A DNA stretch of 64,000 bases from Myxococcales bacterium (GTDB lineage Bacteria > Myxococcota_A > UBA9160 > UBA4427), in the NCBI GenBank assembly GCA_022563535.1, contig JADFNE010000017.1, positions 1 through 64,000 on the forward strand, written 5' to 3'. Position numbers and translations under genes: made by a program. Within the stretch, counting starts at the first letter, position 1. Each line of letters starts with the position of its first letter. The notes beneath the pieces are model-generated. The model was not told the origin of the DNA. It made no database searches and was given only the letters and a program-made list of their open reading frames with translations. Positions 9,064 to 18,290 of this stretch are shown piece by piece.

Positions 9064-9888
9064 TCAGGGAAGCACCCGTGCCAGGCTCGAAGAACGCACC
9101 CACGCTTCTCGCCCGTTGGCCAGAGCAATTCTCAACCAGGTGTCGCGGGACTCGAGAATTTCGACCTCAGTGCCTGTCGGCAGCGGGCGCGCGAACCGCG
9201 CAGGAGAGTGAATTGAATCTGCGGAACGGGCGACGACCTCGCGAGCTACGACCACAGCATCGTTCTTGGCGGCGGATGCCGGATCTAGAGCCATCGATGC
9301 CAGCAACGCGCACCAGACCAAACCCGGCAGCAGGGAAGCGTTGCGGGCGGCGACGCTGCGAATCGCGATCCCGAGCGCAAACAGCAGCGATGCCGCCGCA
9401 AAGGCGAGCGCTGCAGCCAACGCCCTTTCGCCATCCGAGATCGTCTGGTGCCAAAGGAAAAAATTGTCGAACATTGCCGAAGACTCGGGTCGCGGCACCC
9501 AGTCTGGCGCGAGACCTCGCACGTGTTCGAGGTTCTGACTCGCGCGCGAGTGATCCGGGTCAATCAGCAGGGCTCGCCGGTACGCGAGCACCGCTGCGCC
9601 AAGGTGCTCTGCTTGCAGTGCGGCGTTGCCCAGGTTGGCATACAGGTCAGCGCTGGGGTGACCGTGGTCGACGCCTGCGGCAAACAGTCGCTCGGCCCGG
9701 CGAAACGCTTCGAGCCTTTGGTCCCGGTCCACCGTGTCGAGGGCCGCGGCGTAACCAGCAACCGCCTCGCCGAGGGTGGACGCTGGATCCAAATCCGTTG
9801 CCCCAGACGACACCGAACCGATGGCGACCATGATGGCAAAGGTCATGGCGATGGCGGCAAGCATGCGGGCCGAGATTGAGTGCATCAT
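9064..9888 (-). CDS. batE: BatE-like TPR and SH3 membrane protein
   Basis: 274 residues: a signal-like hydrophobic stretch (about 8-28), TPR repeats (about 60-125; ADLYANLGNAAL, AVLAYRRALLIDPDH), two membrane segments (about 155-200), and a C-terminal SH3b-like domain (about 210-272; TGTEVEILESRDTWLRI, GREAWV). This order is that of BatE of Bacteroides aerotolerance (Bat) operons, where it helps envelope stress tolerance in an undefined way. The start ATG overlaps the batD stop by ATGA. It is the last gene of the seven-gene run beginning with moxR at 19277. Confidence 0.8.
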   Translation of the reverse strand: MMHSISARMLAAIAMTFAIMVAIGSVSSGATDLDPASTLGEAVAGYAAALDTVDRDQRLEAFRRAERLFAAGVDHGHPSADLYANLGNAALQAEHLGAAVLAYRRALLIDPDHSRASQNLEHVRGLAPDWVPRPESSAMFDNFFLWHQTISDGERALAAALAFAAASLLFALGIAIRSVAARNASLLPGLVWCALLASMALDPASAAKNDAVVVAREVVARSADSIHSPARFARPLPTGTEVEILESRDTWLRIALANGREAWVRSSSLARVLP

Positions 9889-11735
9889 GCCCCGTTCTCC
9901 TCGATCAAATCAGCGAGGGCCTGGGCGCGCTCGATGATTTCGGGTGCGATCCCTTCCCGGTCTCCTTTCGTGCGCGCATACGTCACGGCATCGCACTCGG
10001 AGAGGAAAGCGTCGAGTTCGGCAGTGCGCGCCCCCGGCGCGGCGCGCAGCATGGCCCGGAGGGAACCCGACAGGATCGACATCGCCTCTGCCCGAGAAGA
10101 ACCACGCGCTCGCTCGATCTTCTTCCGCTCTTCGGCGAAGAGTTTGCGGCGCTCCACAACAGCCGGATCCAGGTCGCTGCGCCGACGATAGGTAAGCGCA
10201 CTGGCGATCATCGCCAGTGACAGCGAATAGAGCAAAACGACGGCCAGCGTGTTGAAGCTACCCGCCCCCGCGCTCGCGAGTAACAAGCCGGGCTCTCGAA
10301 CGATCGAAAGGTTGGCTCCGCTCAGCACCAGTTCCCCGGTCGCCGAACGCGTATCTCCCGCGCGAATCCCATCGCCCTGCTCCTCCCCCGGCGACAGCCC
10401 CTGTTTTGTCAATGGGTCGTTGGGTGTTGCTGCTCCACTCACGACATCTGCTGCGGTAATGACCTGGCCCCGGCGCACCGACAGCGCGATTGGACGCGAC
10501 TCGACAGTGACGAACTGCTTCTTGTCCGTATCGAAATAGCTGTACGGAATTGGCGGGATCTCACGTACCGAGGCATCGAGTACCCGAAGCTGAACCCGAA
10601 ACGTCTTGGCCGCGTCTTTGACGATCCCACCCGGAGAGCCTATCGGGGTGCGAAACAGTTCGGCCGAGAGCCCACCGGGGGCGCCCAGATCCGGCAGACC
10701 TGCCCCTTCGAGGTTGCCGTCGCCGCGCAACACCAAGGTCAACTCAATCGGATCTCCCACCTGCAAGACCGAGCGATCGGCACTGACTTCCAGACTGAAC
10801 CCGCGACCAATCGCCCCGGCATAACTCTCGGGACGACCACGCCTTGGAACATCGCGCACCACCAGGGTGCGGGCATCGTCGCTCGATGCGACTTTGCGCG
10901 TCCCTTGCGGCGTGCGCTGGCCAAACAAGTCTCGCCGCCAGCGCACGACTTCGTCGACCACGATCGTGGCGCCCGGAAACTCGAACGTCCCCGAACGCAG
11001 GGGCACCAAAATGCGTTCGGCGGTCACGACCTTGAAACTGCGCCCGCCCTCTTCGCGCTCGGTTACCGTCGCCTGGAGCGAAACCGGTCCCCCAGCGGTT
11101 CGTATGACCAGTTCGGTTTCTCCACGCTGGGGTGGCGAATCGATGAAGCGAAACAGATCGCTGCGGTTGAAGATCGGCAACTCGATCCGATAGTCCTGCA
11201 TCCGATCACTGAGGTCGGTCTCAAACCACCACTCGATCCTGACTGCGAAACGCTGACCAGGATACAGCTCACCCCGGGGCCAACTCGCCTTGATGCGCAC
11301 GCGATCGCTCTTGCCGAGGGCAGTGACATCGACCCGAACCGGCCCCGTCGTCCGCTCGACACTCCCCTGCTTCACCCGAAAGGGTCCAATCTCATAGGTT
11401 CCGGCTGCGTTTGCGACGAAGCGATACTGGTATACGAAGCGCACAGTCCTGGTCTGGGTCATGCGTCCGTTGACGATCGAAATACTGCTGCGCGTCGATG
11501 GATTCACGCCCACGAAGTCGATGCGCCCCTTCGCGAGGGGAGCGACATCGACCTCCGGTGTTGGATGCTCTTCGAAGTCCTCGACGACCAGGTGGACCTC
11601 GACCGCCTCACCCGGATAGTACGGACCGGATGAAATCTGGATATGAATCTTTTGCGCGGCGGCGCTGCCGGCAAGCAGCAAGCTGAATACGAAGAGAGCC
11701 ATTGGGATCGGCCATTTGACCCTTGCGCCCCTCAC
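9885..11735 (-). CDS. batD: BatD-like secreted/membrane protein
   Basis: About 616 residues: N-terminal signal (MALFVFSLLLAGSAAAQ), tandem immunoglobulin-like beta domains that match the BatD/oxygen-tolerance family (SSGPYYPGEAVEVHL near the start; SADRSVLQVGDPIELTL later), and one membrane span near residues 495-516 followed by a charged cytoplasmic tail of about 100 residues. The GTG at 11735 is chosen because GTGA overlaps the upstream stop, the rule in this operon; an ATG at 11702 just before the hydrophobic core is also plausible. BatD probably forms a periplasmic scaffold with the BatA/BatB VWA proteins. Its stop overlaps the batE start. Confidence 0.85.
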   Translation of the reverse strand: MRGARVKWPIPMALFVFSLLLAGSAAAQKIHIQISSGPYYPGEAVEVHLVVEDFEEHPTPEVDVAPLAKGRIDFVGVNPSTRSSISIVNGRMTQTRTVRFVYQYRFVANAAGTYEIGPFRVKQGSVERTTGPVRVDVTALGKSDRVRIKASWPRGELYPGQRFAVRIEWWFETDLSDRMQDYRIELPIFNRSDLFRFIDSPPQRGETELVIRTAGGPVSLQATVTEREEGGRSFKVVTAERILVPLRSGTFEFPGATIVVDEVVRWRRDLFGQRTPQGTRKVASSDDARTLVVRDVPRRGRPESYAGAIGRGFSLEVSADRSVLQVGDPIELTLVLRGDGNLEGAGLPDLGAPGGLSAELFRTPIGSPGGIVKDAAKTFRVQLRVLDASVREIPPIPYSYFDTDKKQFVTVESRPIALSVRRGQVITAADVVSGAATPNDPLTKQGLSPGEEQGDGIRAGDTRSATGELVLSGANLSIVREPGLLLASAGAGSFNTLAVVLLYSLSLAMIASALTYRRRSDLDPAVVERRKLFAEERKKIERARGSSRAEAMSILSGSLRAMLRAAPGARTAELDAFLSECDAVTYARTKGDREGIAPEIIERAQALADLIEENGA

Positions 11736-14700
11736 CAGTCCCGCTCCACAGTGTCGAAGCCACGCTGATTGCGTTTGGCCTTTTCGCGCCAACGCTCCGT
11801 TTCCCGATCCCGCACCTCCTGCAGCATCTGCGAGGGATCGGCCTCTTGCTCTTCTGGCTTTGGCTCCGCAGCTTGTTGTTGTTCTTGTTGCTGTTGTTGC
11901 TCTTGCTGTTGTTGCTCTTGCTGCTGTTGATCCTGGTCCTGTTTTTCCCGAGGAGGTGTCAACAGCTCAATTGCTTCGAGCAGAAGAGTGAACGCCAAAT
12001 CCTGGTGTTCCCGGGCGGATGCAAAATCGACAGGCTCGGCTTCGAGCACGACGCCCGTCCCTTCCATCTCGATCTGTCCCTCGAGTACGAGCTCCGCCGC
12101 GCGCCGCAACTTGGCGGCTTCGTCCGCCTGCGCTTGTTCATCCGCGTTGGGATTGGGATTGCCACCGATCAAATCCCCGGGTTGCTGTCGCGACTGTTCT
12201 TCGAGGGTATTGGCAATCACACCCGCGAGTTGGGCCAGTTCGGCCTGGCGCGGGATCAAGGGTCCCAAACCCCGCGCAAGGTCGTCCTCAGGTAGAGCCG
12301 CGACTTCTTCGGTCGCGTCTCCCAGCTCCTGTTGGCGCTCCGCGGTCTCGCGCAGGAACTCAATGATCGAGAAAAATAACCGGCGCAGATTTTCGAGACC
12401 TTTGACCGCTTCCCGCCCGGGAACGATGGCAGTCCGCCAGCCCGCCGCGACGGGGTCAACTGCGCTCGGTTCGGCGAGCCCCGCGACAACACCCCGCATA
12501 CTCGTTTCGGTGGCGGCCAATATTCGTTCGGCCAGTTCGAACTGCTGCTTTGCCTGTTCGGCTTCTTCTGCCGACGACGAATCCGCGCCTTCAAGGTCGA
12601 GAAGCGACGCCTGTTCGTCGTCGATCAATTCTTGCAGGCGAGCTGTGCGCGCAAGATTGCGCTGCTGGACTTCGCGCAGTGCCGGCAACAACTCCGATAT
12701 TTCTTCCTTCGACCTGTCGGCCTGGCCCGGCGTCTCGGGGTCGATGACCCCCTGCAGCCTGCCTTGATCCGCGTAGGCTAGTTCAATCAGGCGCCGCAGG
12801 TCGAGAAAGCGCTCGCGCGCCTCCGCCAATGCTTTGAGACCCCGATCCTGACTGCGCGCAGCTGCTGCCAGGTCTTCGATTTCAAGGGCGATCAAGGCTT
12901 CCCCTAATGCCGTACTGGCCTCGCTTACCAAAGGCGAGGCATCGATCACCTGCTCCAGGAACCGCTGCTGCTGGGCAAACGCTGCCGCTTCCTCCTGGCT
13001 CGACGGCTCGTGAGGCGCCTGTTGTTGTTGATGACGTTTTGCGTAGGCTACCCCGGCAAGCAGGCGCTCATCCAATTCACTCGCGCGTTCGCCCAGGCTC
13101 TGTTGGCCTTCGCGCAGCAACGAGAGTGTCAACCAGGGTGGCGCCTTGGGTACTGCGGCGGCATCCGACGATAGGCCCGTCAAGTCGGATCCCAACCTGC
13201 CGACAACAGCCAAGCCCTGGGTGTAGCGAGCCAACTCCGAACCGTCGCGCAGCAACGCGTCCAGCACTTGCACAGGATCGCGCAATTGATCTCGCGCCCG
13301 CTTGAGCTCGGCAAGTGCCGCATTCGCCCGACGATAGGCCCTTTCCCCGCGACGCCCGCGCAATTCGCGGCGCGAGTGCCCCATGCGTTCCCGGGCGCGC
13401 TGCAAAAAGATCTCGAGCTGTTGCAGCTGCACGATGCGGGTCGAATCTTCGGGCGAGCGGTCTGCATCGGGTGTCGCTTCGAGATTGGCGCGCTCGCGGT
13501 CGACGCGTACGGCAAACCGATCGCTGTCCGAAAGCAACTGCCGCTGTTGTGTAGAAAGCGTGCGGAACTCACGCCTGAAGGAATCGGCGAGCTGCGTGCC
13601 CTGGTCCGCCAACTCGATTTGCTCGAGCAATCCTCGCGTATCTCGCCCCGCTGCGCGCTGGCGTTCGACCAATTCGTCCAACCGCGCCGCGAGATCGCGG
13701 TCGTCGGTTTTGGCCAGTGAATCGGCGAGTTCTCTGGCGCGACGCAGTACGATCTCGAGGTTGTGACGGGGATCGTCGTTCGCAGGTTGCAGGCGCACGG
13801 CCTCGCGAAAAAAGTCGCCCGCGCGGTAGAGCGAGGCAAGCGCTTCATGCGGGGCGCTCTCGAGCTTTCCATCGGCTTCGATCACCGAGACCCACCCCAG
13901 GCCGTAGGTGGCTCGGTAGCGGGCCTCGCCATCTGTTCCCGCGCCTGAGCGCGTGTTTTCAAAATGCTGCATGGCCGCTTCGATGCGTCCCACGGCGAGA
14001 GCTTCCAATGCGAGATTGTAATTTTCGCGCGGATCACCGAGCGCCTCTTTTACTACTTCTGCTACCGCGGGCCGGGGTTCGTCCTCGACGTTTTCGATGC
14101 TCGGCGGGATGGCTTCGCTTACCGGGGTTGCCTGGGCTCGGGCTGCCCCAGGTGCAAACTGCAACATCCCAAGCTGCATCAACACGCAGAACAAGCTCGT
14201 CTTGGCGAATGCTGATGCGGTCACGCGTCGCCGCTGACCGATCAAGACGCTGATCACGAGACAAATGATTGCCGCCAGCACGAACCATTGGAAACCTTCG
14301 CTGCGAATCACCCGCCCCTCGTCGTCTATTTCCGCCCGCATCAAACCCGCGATGTGCTGGTCGTAGATCGACTCGAGATCGAGGGACCGGAGCCCAGCGG
14401 GAACGTAGACGCCATCGGTAATCAGGGCCATCTCGCGCAGGGTGTCGCCGTCGAGTCGGGTGCGGACGACGTTACCGTCGCTATCTCGCAACAGGGTGCG
14501 GGCGCCCGTTTCTGGATCGGTGATCGGAATCTCGCTGCCGGATTCAGAGCCAAATCCGATCGCGATGATCCGGATTCCCCGCAGTGCGGCCTCTTTGGCG
14601 GCTTCGATGGGAAACGAGTCTTGATCCTCGCCATCGGTGATCAAGAGCAGAACTCGGGCCACGTCACCGGTCGCCTTGAAGCCGCCGATCGCCTTGCGGA

Positions 14701-15232
14701 TCGGCTCTTCGAGGCGCGTTCCTCCAAGACCCACACTGTTCGGGCCTACGGAGTCGAGCACCAGTCTGAAAAAACCAAAGTCTGGGGTCATCGGAGCCAG
14801 CACACTGGCCCGGCCCGCAAAGGCGATGAGCCCCACCCGGTCGCCGACCAGGAACTCGAGCAAGTCTCGAACTTCCGACTTGGCTCGCTCGAGTCGATTG
14901 GGTGCGACATCTTCCGCCAGCATCGAACGCGATACGTCCAGCGCGATCATCAGTTCCGCGCTGGCGCGGGGCGACTTGACGAATTCGAAACCCCATTGGG
15001 GACGCATCAGCGCGAGCACGGCAAACGTACAGGCGAGGATCAAAAAACCGTGGCGCGTGTAGCGCTGGCCCGAACTCGGACCGACGACGAGCTGAGCCTG
15101 CAAGACATCCGACACCAGCGCCCGGAATTGATTCCCAGCGCGGCGCTCGAGGGCGATCAAGACAAGGGCCAAAACCGCCACCCCCCACAGCGCGTGAATG
15201 AACTGAGGCTCTGCGAAGCGGAAGTCGCTCAC
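11732..15232 (-). CDS. batB: BatB-BatC fusion: VWA domain, TPR and long coiled coil with Q-rich tail
   Basis: 1,166 residues, more than three times a normal BatB. The first 335 residues are BatB: membrane spans near 12-28 and 63-77, a von Willebrand A domain (about 92-270) with the MIDAS motif DVSRSM, and a span near 313-331. Another hydrophobic stretch (343-365) leads to TPR-like repeats (about 390-485), then roughly 600 residues of Arg/Glu/Ala-rich helical, probably coiled-coil, sequence. Near the C-terminus (about 1095-1120) lies a Gln-rich block. Bat operons often have separate BatB and TPR-containing BatC genes, so this looks like their fusion enlarged by the coiled coil. The GTG start overlaps the batA stop. 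Confidence 0.85.
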   Translation of the reverse strand: MSDFRFAEPQFIHALWGVAVLALVLIALERRAGNQFRALVSDVLQAQLVVGPSSGQRYTRHGFLILACTFAVLALMRPQWGFEFVKSPRASAELMIALDVSRSMLAEDVAPNRLERAKSEVRDLLEFLVGDRVGLIAFAGRASVLAPMTPDFGFFRLVLDSVGPNSVGLGGTRLEEPIRKAIGGFKATGDVARVLLLITDGEDQDSFPIEAAKEAALRGIRIIAIGFGSESGSEIPITDPETGARTLLRDSDGNVVRTRLDGDTLREMALITDGVYVPAGLRSLDLESIYDQHIAGLMRAEIDDEGRVIRSEGFQWFVLAAIICLVISVLIGQRRRVTASAFAKTSLFCVLMQLGMLQFAPGAARAQATPVSEAIPPSIENVEDEPRPAVAEVVKEALGDPRENYNLALEALAVGRIEAAMQHFENTRSGAGTDGEARYRATYGLGWVSVIEADGKLESAPHEALASLYRAGDFFREAVRLQPANDDPRHNLEIVLRRARELADSLAKTDDRDLAARLDELVERQRAAGRDTRGLLEQIELADQGTQLADSFRREFRTLSTQQRQLLSDSDRFAVRVDRERANLEATPDADRSPEDSTRIVQLQQLEIFLQRARERMGHSRRELRGRRGERAYRRANAALAELKRARDQLRDPVQVLDALLRDGSELARYTQGLAVVGRLGSDLTGLSSDAAAVPKAPPWLTLSLLREGQQSLGERASELDERLLAGVAYAKRHQQQQAPHEPSSQEEAAAFAQQQRFLEQVIDASPLVSEASTALGEALIALEIEDLAAAARSQDRGLKALAEARERFLDLRRLIELAYADQGRLQGVIDPETPGQADRSKEEISELLPALREVQQRNLARTARLQELIDDEQASLLDLEGADSSSAEEAEQAKQQFELAERILAATETSMRGVVAGLAEPSAVDPVAAGWRTAIVPGREAVKGLENLRRLFFSIIEFLRETAERQQELGDATEEVAALPEDDLARGLGPLIPRQAELAQLAGVIANTLEEQSRQQPGDLIGGNPNPNADEQAQADEAAKLRRAAELVLEGQIEMEGTGVVLEAEPVDFASAREHQDLAFTLLLEAIELLTPPREKQDQDQQQQEQQQQEQQQQQEQQQAAEPKPEEQEADPSQMLQEVRDRETERWREKAKRNQRGFDTVERDW
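11873..11950 (-). repeat. Poly-glutamine coding microsatellite in batB
   Basis: Runs of CAA/CAG codons interrupted by GAG and GAC encode a block of about 20 Gln within 26 residues. The plus strand reads as TTG/CTG triplets with interspersed CTC. Triplet repeats of this kind can change length by slippage without breaking the frame. Confidence 0.85.
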
Positions 15233-16251
15233 GGGAACCTCCGCAACACACTACTGCCGAGCAGTGCCGACAACCCGATGCAGAAAAGAGAACCCGCCAC
15301 CCAGCCGTCGTAGTGCTCGCTGTACTGCAGGTAGCGGATCTCCGTGATCTCGGTCTGCTCGAGTTCGTCGATCTCGCGGTAGACCGCTGCCAATCCCTTC
15401 GAACTCGAGGCATGGAAGTACCGCCCTCCCGTTCGCGCGGCGATTTCCTGCAGGGTCTTTTCATCCAGTTCTACGCGTACGCGCCTCAGTACCGTCTGGC
15501 CACCGAGGGTCTGGACGGGGACCGGGGCGAGCCCCGTGCTCCCGGCACCGATCGCGTAGACGCGAATGTCGTGTTGGGCCGCGACCGTCGCCGCCTGGAG
15601 CGGGTCGATAGCTCCCTGATTGTTCACGCCATCGGTGAGAAGAATGATGACCTTCGACTTTGCGGGATGCCGATGCAGACGTTCGATCGCGAGCGCGAGC
15701 CCTTCCCCGACAGCAGTCCCCTGCTCGTCTGGATCCACGTTGATCTCGACTTGATCCAGGATGTGATCGAGATTGAGATGATCGAGGGTCAGCGGGCAGA
15801 TCGCATCCGCATAGCGGGCAAAGACAACCAGGCCAATCAGATCGTCGGGTCGACCACTGAGTTCTCCATCGCCGATCACGAACCGGCTCACGATCTCTTT
15901 GACGGCGTCTAGACGACTGACACCCATGTTCCCGCGCACGAAGTCTCGGGCATCCATCGAACCCGAAACGTCGACTGCGATCAAAACCGCAATCCCTTCT
16001 CGGTGCACTTCAGTGGTCGCGTCGCCGACGCGAGGTCCGGCGAACGCCACCCCGAGCAGCAGACACGCGAGCCCCAACAACAGCGCGGGAAGCCACGACA
16101 GGCGATGCCGAAGCGATCGCTGGGTGTGGTCAAACAGGCGAACACTCGAATACGAGAGCCGACCGCCGCCGCGTATCGCCAGCCAGATCACCAGCGGTGC
16201 CAGCAGTCCGACGAACAAGAAGAAAGGATCGCGCAATTCCCACTGGTTCAT
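15229..16251 (-). CDS. batA: BatA-like VWA-domain membrane protein
   Basis: 340 residues: membrane spans near 10-27 and 52-72, a von Willebrand A domain (about 80-275) with MIDAS DVSGSM and the downstream TDGVNNQG motif, and a C-terminal span. BatA and BatB are thought to form a metal-dependent VWA pair at the inner membrane, served by the MoxR ATPase. The ATG at 16251 overlaps the preceding stop by ATGA; codons upstream of it in the same frame are only the shadow of the preceding gene. The stop overlaps the batB GTG start. Confidence 0.88.
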   Translation of the reverse strand: MNQWELRDPFFLFVGLLAPLVIWLAIRGGGRLSYSSVRLFDHTQRSLRHRLSWLPALLLGLACLLLGVAFAGPRVGDATTEVHREGIAVLIAVDVSGSMDARDFVRGNMGVSRLDAVKEIVSRFVIGDGELSGRPDDLIGLVVFARYADAICPLTLDHLNLDHILDQVEINVDPDEQGTAVGEGLALAIERLHRHPAKSKVIILLTDGVNNQGAIDPLQAATVAAQHDIRVYAIGAGSTGLAPVPVQTLGGQTVLRRVRVELDEKTLQEIAARTGGRYFHASSSKGLAAVYREIDELEQTEITEIRYLQYSEHYDGWVAGSLFCIGLSALLGSSVLRRFP

Positions 16252-17276
16252 GCGGCGCGCTCCTCGAAGCGAGGCGCGTTGGGCGATTCGTCCGGATTTC
16301 GGGTCTGTTCGAGAAATAGACGGGCCGCCCTGATCGATTCGTCGATCTCCTCTTGCGTCGGCATCAGTCCCGCAAACTTCACCAGATCGGCTCGCTTCAA
16401 GAAATCGCTGAGCAGGCTGCGCAAGGCGCTGCTCAGATCGGGCGAGCGACTCGCCAGCACGAGGAATTCTTCGGTGGTGAGTTCCGGGGAACGCAGGTTG
16501 AAGCGATTTTCCAGATAGCGACGAACGATCCCCGACAGCTTGATGTAGAACTCCTGGATCATGCTGCCACTGGGATGGCTCTCCCACTGCAACAATTCCT
16601 CGAGTTCAGCGCTGGCGATCTGATACGCACTGCGCCGACGTCGCTTGGCCCCACGCGCGAGAAAGGCCCGGAACGCCAACGGCAGCGCGATGATCAGCAA
16701 CGCAACCACCAGGCTGATCACCAACCAGGTCGGAAGCCCGAAGATGCGAAATGACCTGAGCCGCCCGGGCATCGGCCGCAGATCGTTACCGGCATTCTGC
16801 GGCACCACGGACCGCACCGTGAAGTCGATCCGCTCGGTGAGAACTTCGTAAGCGTCGGCGCCCTCGGGAGCTGGCTTTGACCCGGGACGTCGATCGACAA
16901 ACTCGATCAGCAAGGGCGGGATGCTGTGCTCCCCTGAACGCGGTGGCTCCAGGGTGTAGCGCTGAAGCGTGCGACTTCGACCATCGGCCGCGATACTCTC
17001 CTCTGGGGCAAAATCGAGGATCAAGAATCGATCGAGGGCCTCGCCGAACTCGGGCATCAACAACTCGACACCATCCGGAGCCAGGGCCTCAATCTCGAGA
17101 TGAATTGGATCGCCGATCAATGGATCCTTTGGCTCGAGCCGCACGATCACATCGACCGGTCCGCGAGTCACCTGTCTCTCGAGGGACTCGGCCAGGGCCG
17201 GCGAGGGCCAGAAAATCGCGAGTAGTGCCGCAGTGAAAAAACCGACGGAGATAAACCGGTAGGCGATTGGATTCAT
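16248..17276 (-). CDS. DUF4381/BatD-like membrane protein of the MoxR-Bat operon
   Basis: 342 residues: a signal peptide (about 1-28, ending PSPALAES), a periplasmic beta-rich domain (about 30-185, with BatD-like VDVIVRLEPKDPLIGDPIHL), one strong membrane span (about 190-212), a run of Arg/Lys, and a helical cytoplasmic domain with EFYIKLSGIVRRYLENRF, a motif seen in DUF4381-like partners of MoxR. The ATG at 17276 overlaps the DUF58 stop (ATGA), and the stop overlaps batA. Its role is probably to hold the VWA proteins at the membrane. The family name is my best match and is less certain than the operon membership. Confidence 0.75.
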   Translation of the reverse strand: MNPIAYRFISVGFFTAALLAIFWPSPALAESLERQVTRGPVDVIVRLEPKDPLIGDPIHLEIEALAPDGVELLMPEFGEALDRFLILDFAPEESIAADGRSRTLQRYTLEPPRSGEHSIPPLLIEFVDRRPGSKPAPEGADAYEVLTERIDFTVRSVVPQNAGNDLRPMPGRLRSFRIFGLPTWLVISLVVALLIIALPLAFRAFLARGAKRRRRSAYQIASAELEELLQWESHPSGSMIQEFYIKLSGIVRRYLENRFNLRSPELTTEEFLVLASRSPDLSSALRSLLSDFLKRADLVKFAGLMPTQEEIDESIRAARLFLEQTRNPDESPNAPRFEERAA

Positions 17277-18274
17277 CGCTTCTGCCTCCGCTCGCGCATG
17301 CGGAAGAACTGCACCAGGGGATCGACGATCGAGCCCGAAGCATCCACGTGAATGAAGTCGATGCCCCACTTGCGCAGCCTGCGTTCCAGAGATTCGACGC
17401 GCTCCAAAGACTGCCGCTCGAAATCTCTTCGAAAGCCCGCCGACGCCGTGTCGATTACTCGCACTTTTCCGGTCTCGGCGTCACGCAGCTCGACCAGACC
17501 GATGGACGGAAATTTGAACTCCCGGGGATCGGAAATCAGCACCGCGATGACGTCGTGCTTTCGATTGGCCGCCACCAACGCCTTTTCATAACCCTCGTCG
17601 AGAAAGTCGCTGATCAGAAAGCAAACCGACTTTCGCGAGCGAACCGACATCAAAAACTCGAGTGCGGTGGCAATTCGCGTGGACTCCCTCGCTGGACGCA
17701 ACGGCCGCGAAAAGCGGAAGCCCAGCTCGCCCAGGAAGGGCAAGCCCCCGGCGGGTTTGTTCAAGAACCGCCGCCAGCGAGATAGCCTCGGCGTCGCTTC
17801 TTCCGAATCCGAGAGCCCGTGGGCGAGAACCTCGCGAATCACCCGGAGCGCGTGCTTTTGTCCCTTGCGCGGCGGGATGTACTGCTCGATTTCGCTGTGG
17901 AATAGCGTCAGGCCAACCTTGTCGTCGTTCTTGATCGCAGAGAACGCGAGCAGTGCACAGAGTTCGGCCGCGGCCTCGCGTTTCGATCTGCCGGCCGAAC
18001 CGAAATCCTGGGAAGCGGAAACATCTGCCATGATCATGATCGTGAGTTGTCGTTCTTCGACGTAGCGCTTGATGAACGGCTCGCCCATGCGGGCCGTCAC
18101 GTTCCAGTCGATTGAACGAACGTCATCCCCGGGCACATAGGGCCGCACCTCGTCGAACTCGACGCCGGTGCCTTTGAACACGGAGACGTATTCGCCGGCG
18201 AGTACGTCGGCGACCTGGCGTCCGGTCCGCAATTGAATCTCGCGGACGCGCCGTATGATTTCCCGGGTCAGCAT
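17273..18274 (-). CDS. DUF58 domain protein (VWA-like)
   Basis: 333 residues. The family hallmark lies near residues 46-75: VRPYVPGDDVRSIDW followed by NVTARMGEPFIKRYVEE. A VWA-like fold follows (IMIMADVSASQDFG). No membrane segment is seen. DUF58 proteins nearly always sit next to MoxR ATPases, and this one starts 16 bases after the moxR stop. It is likely a cytoplasmic adaptor between MoxR and the membrane VWA proteins. Its stop overlaps the next start by ATGA, so expression should be coupled. Confidence 0.9.
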   Translation of the reverse strand: MLTREIIRRVREIQLRTGRQVADVLAGEYVSVFKGTGVEFDEVRPYVPGDDVRSIDWNVTARMGEPFIKRYVEERQLTIMIMADVSASQDFGSAGRSKREAAAELCALLAFSAIKNDDKVGLTLFHSEIEQYIPPRKGQKHALRVIREVLAHGLSDSEEATPRLSRWRRFLNKPAGGLPFLGELGFRFSRPLRPARESTRIATALEFLMSVRSRKSVCFLISDFLDEGYEKALVAANRKHDVIAVLISDPREFKFPSIGLVELRDAETGKVRVIDTASAGFRRDFERQSLERVESLERRLRKWGIDFIHVDASGSIVDPLVQFFRMRERRQKR

Positions 18275-18290
18275 CGGACCGTGTGCGCTT

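Noticed and set aside
14288-15313. A 341-codon plus-strand open frame opposite batB
   Set aside because: Covers the VWA domain of batB in antisense and shows no family features.
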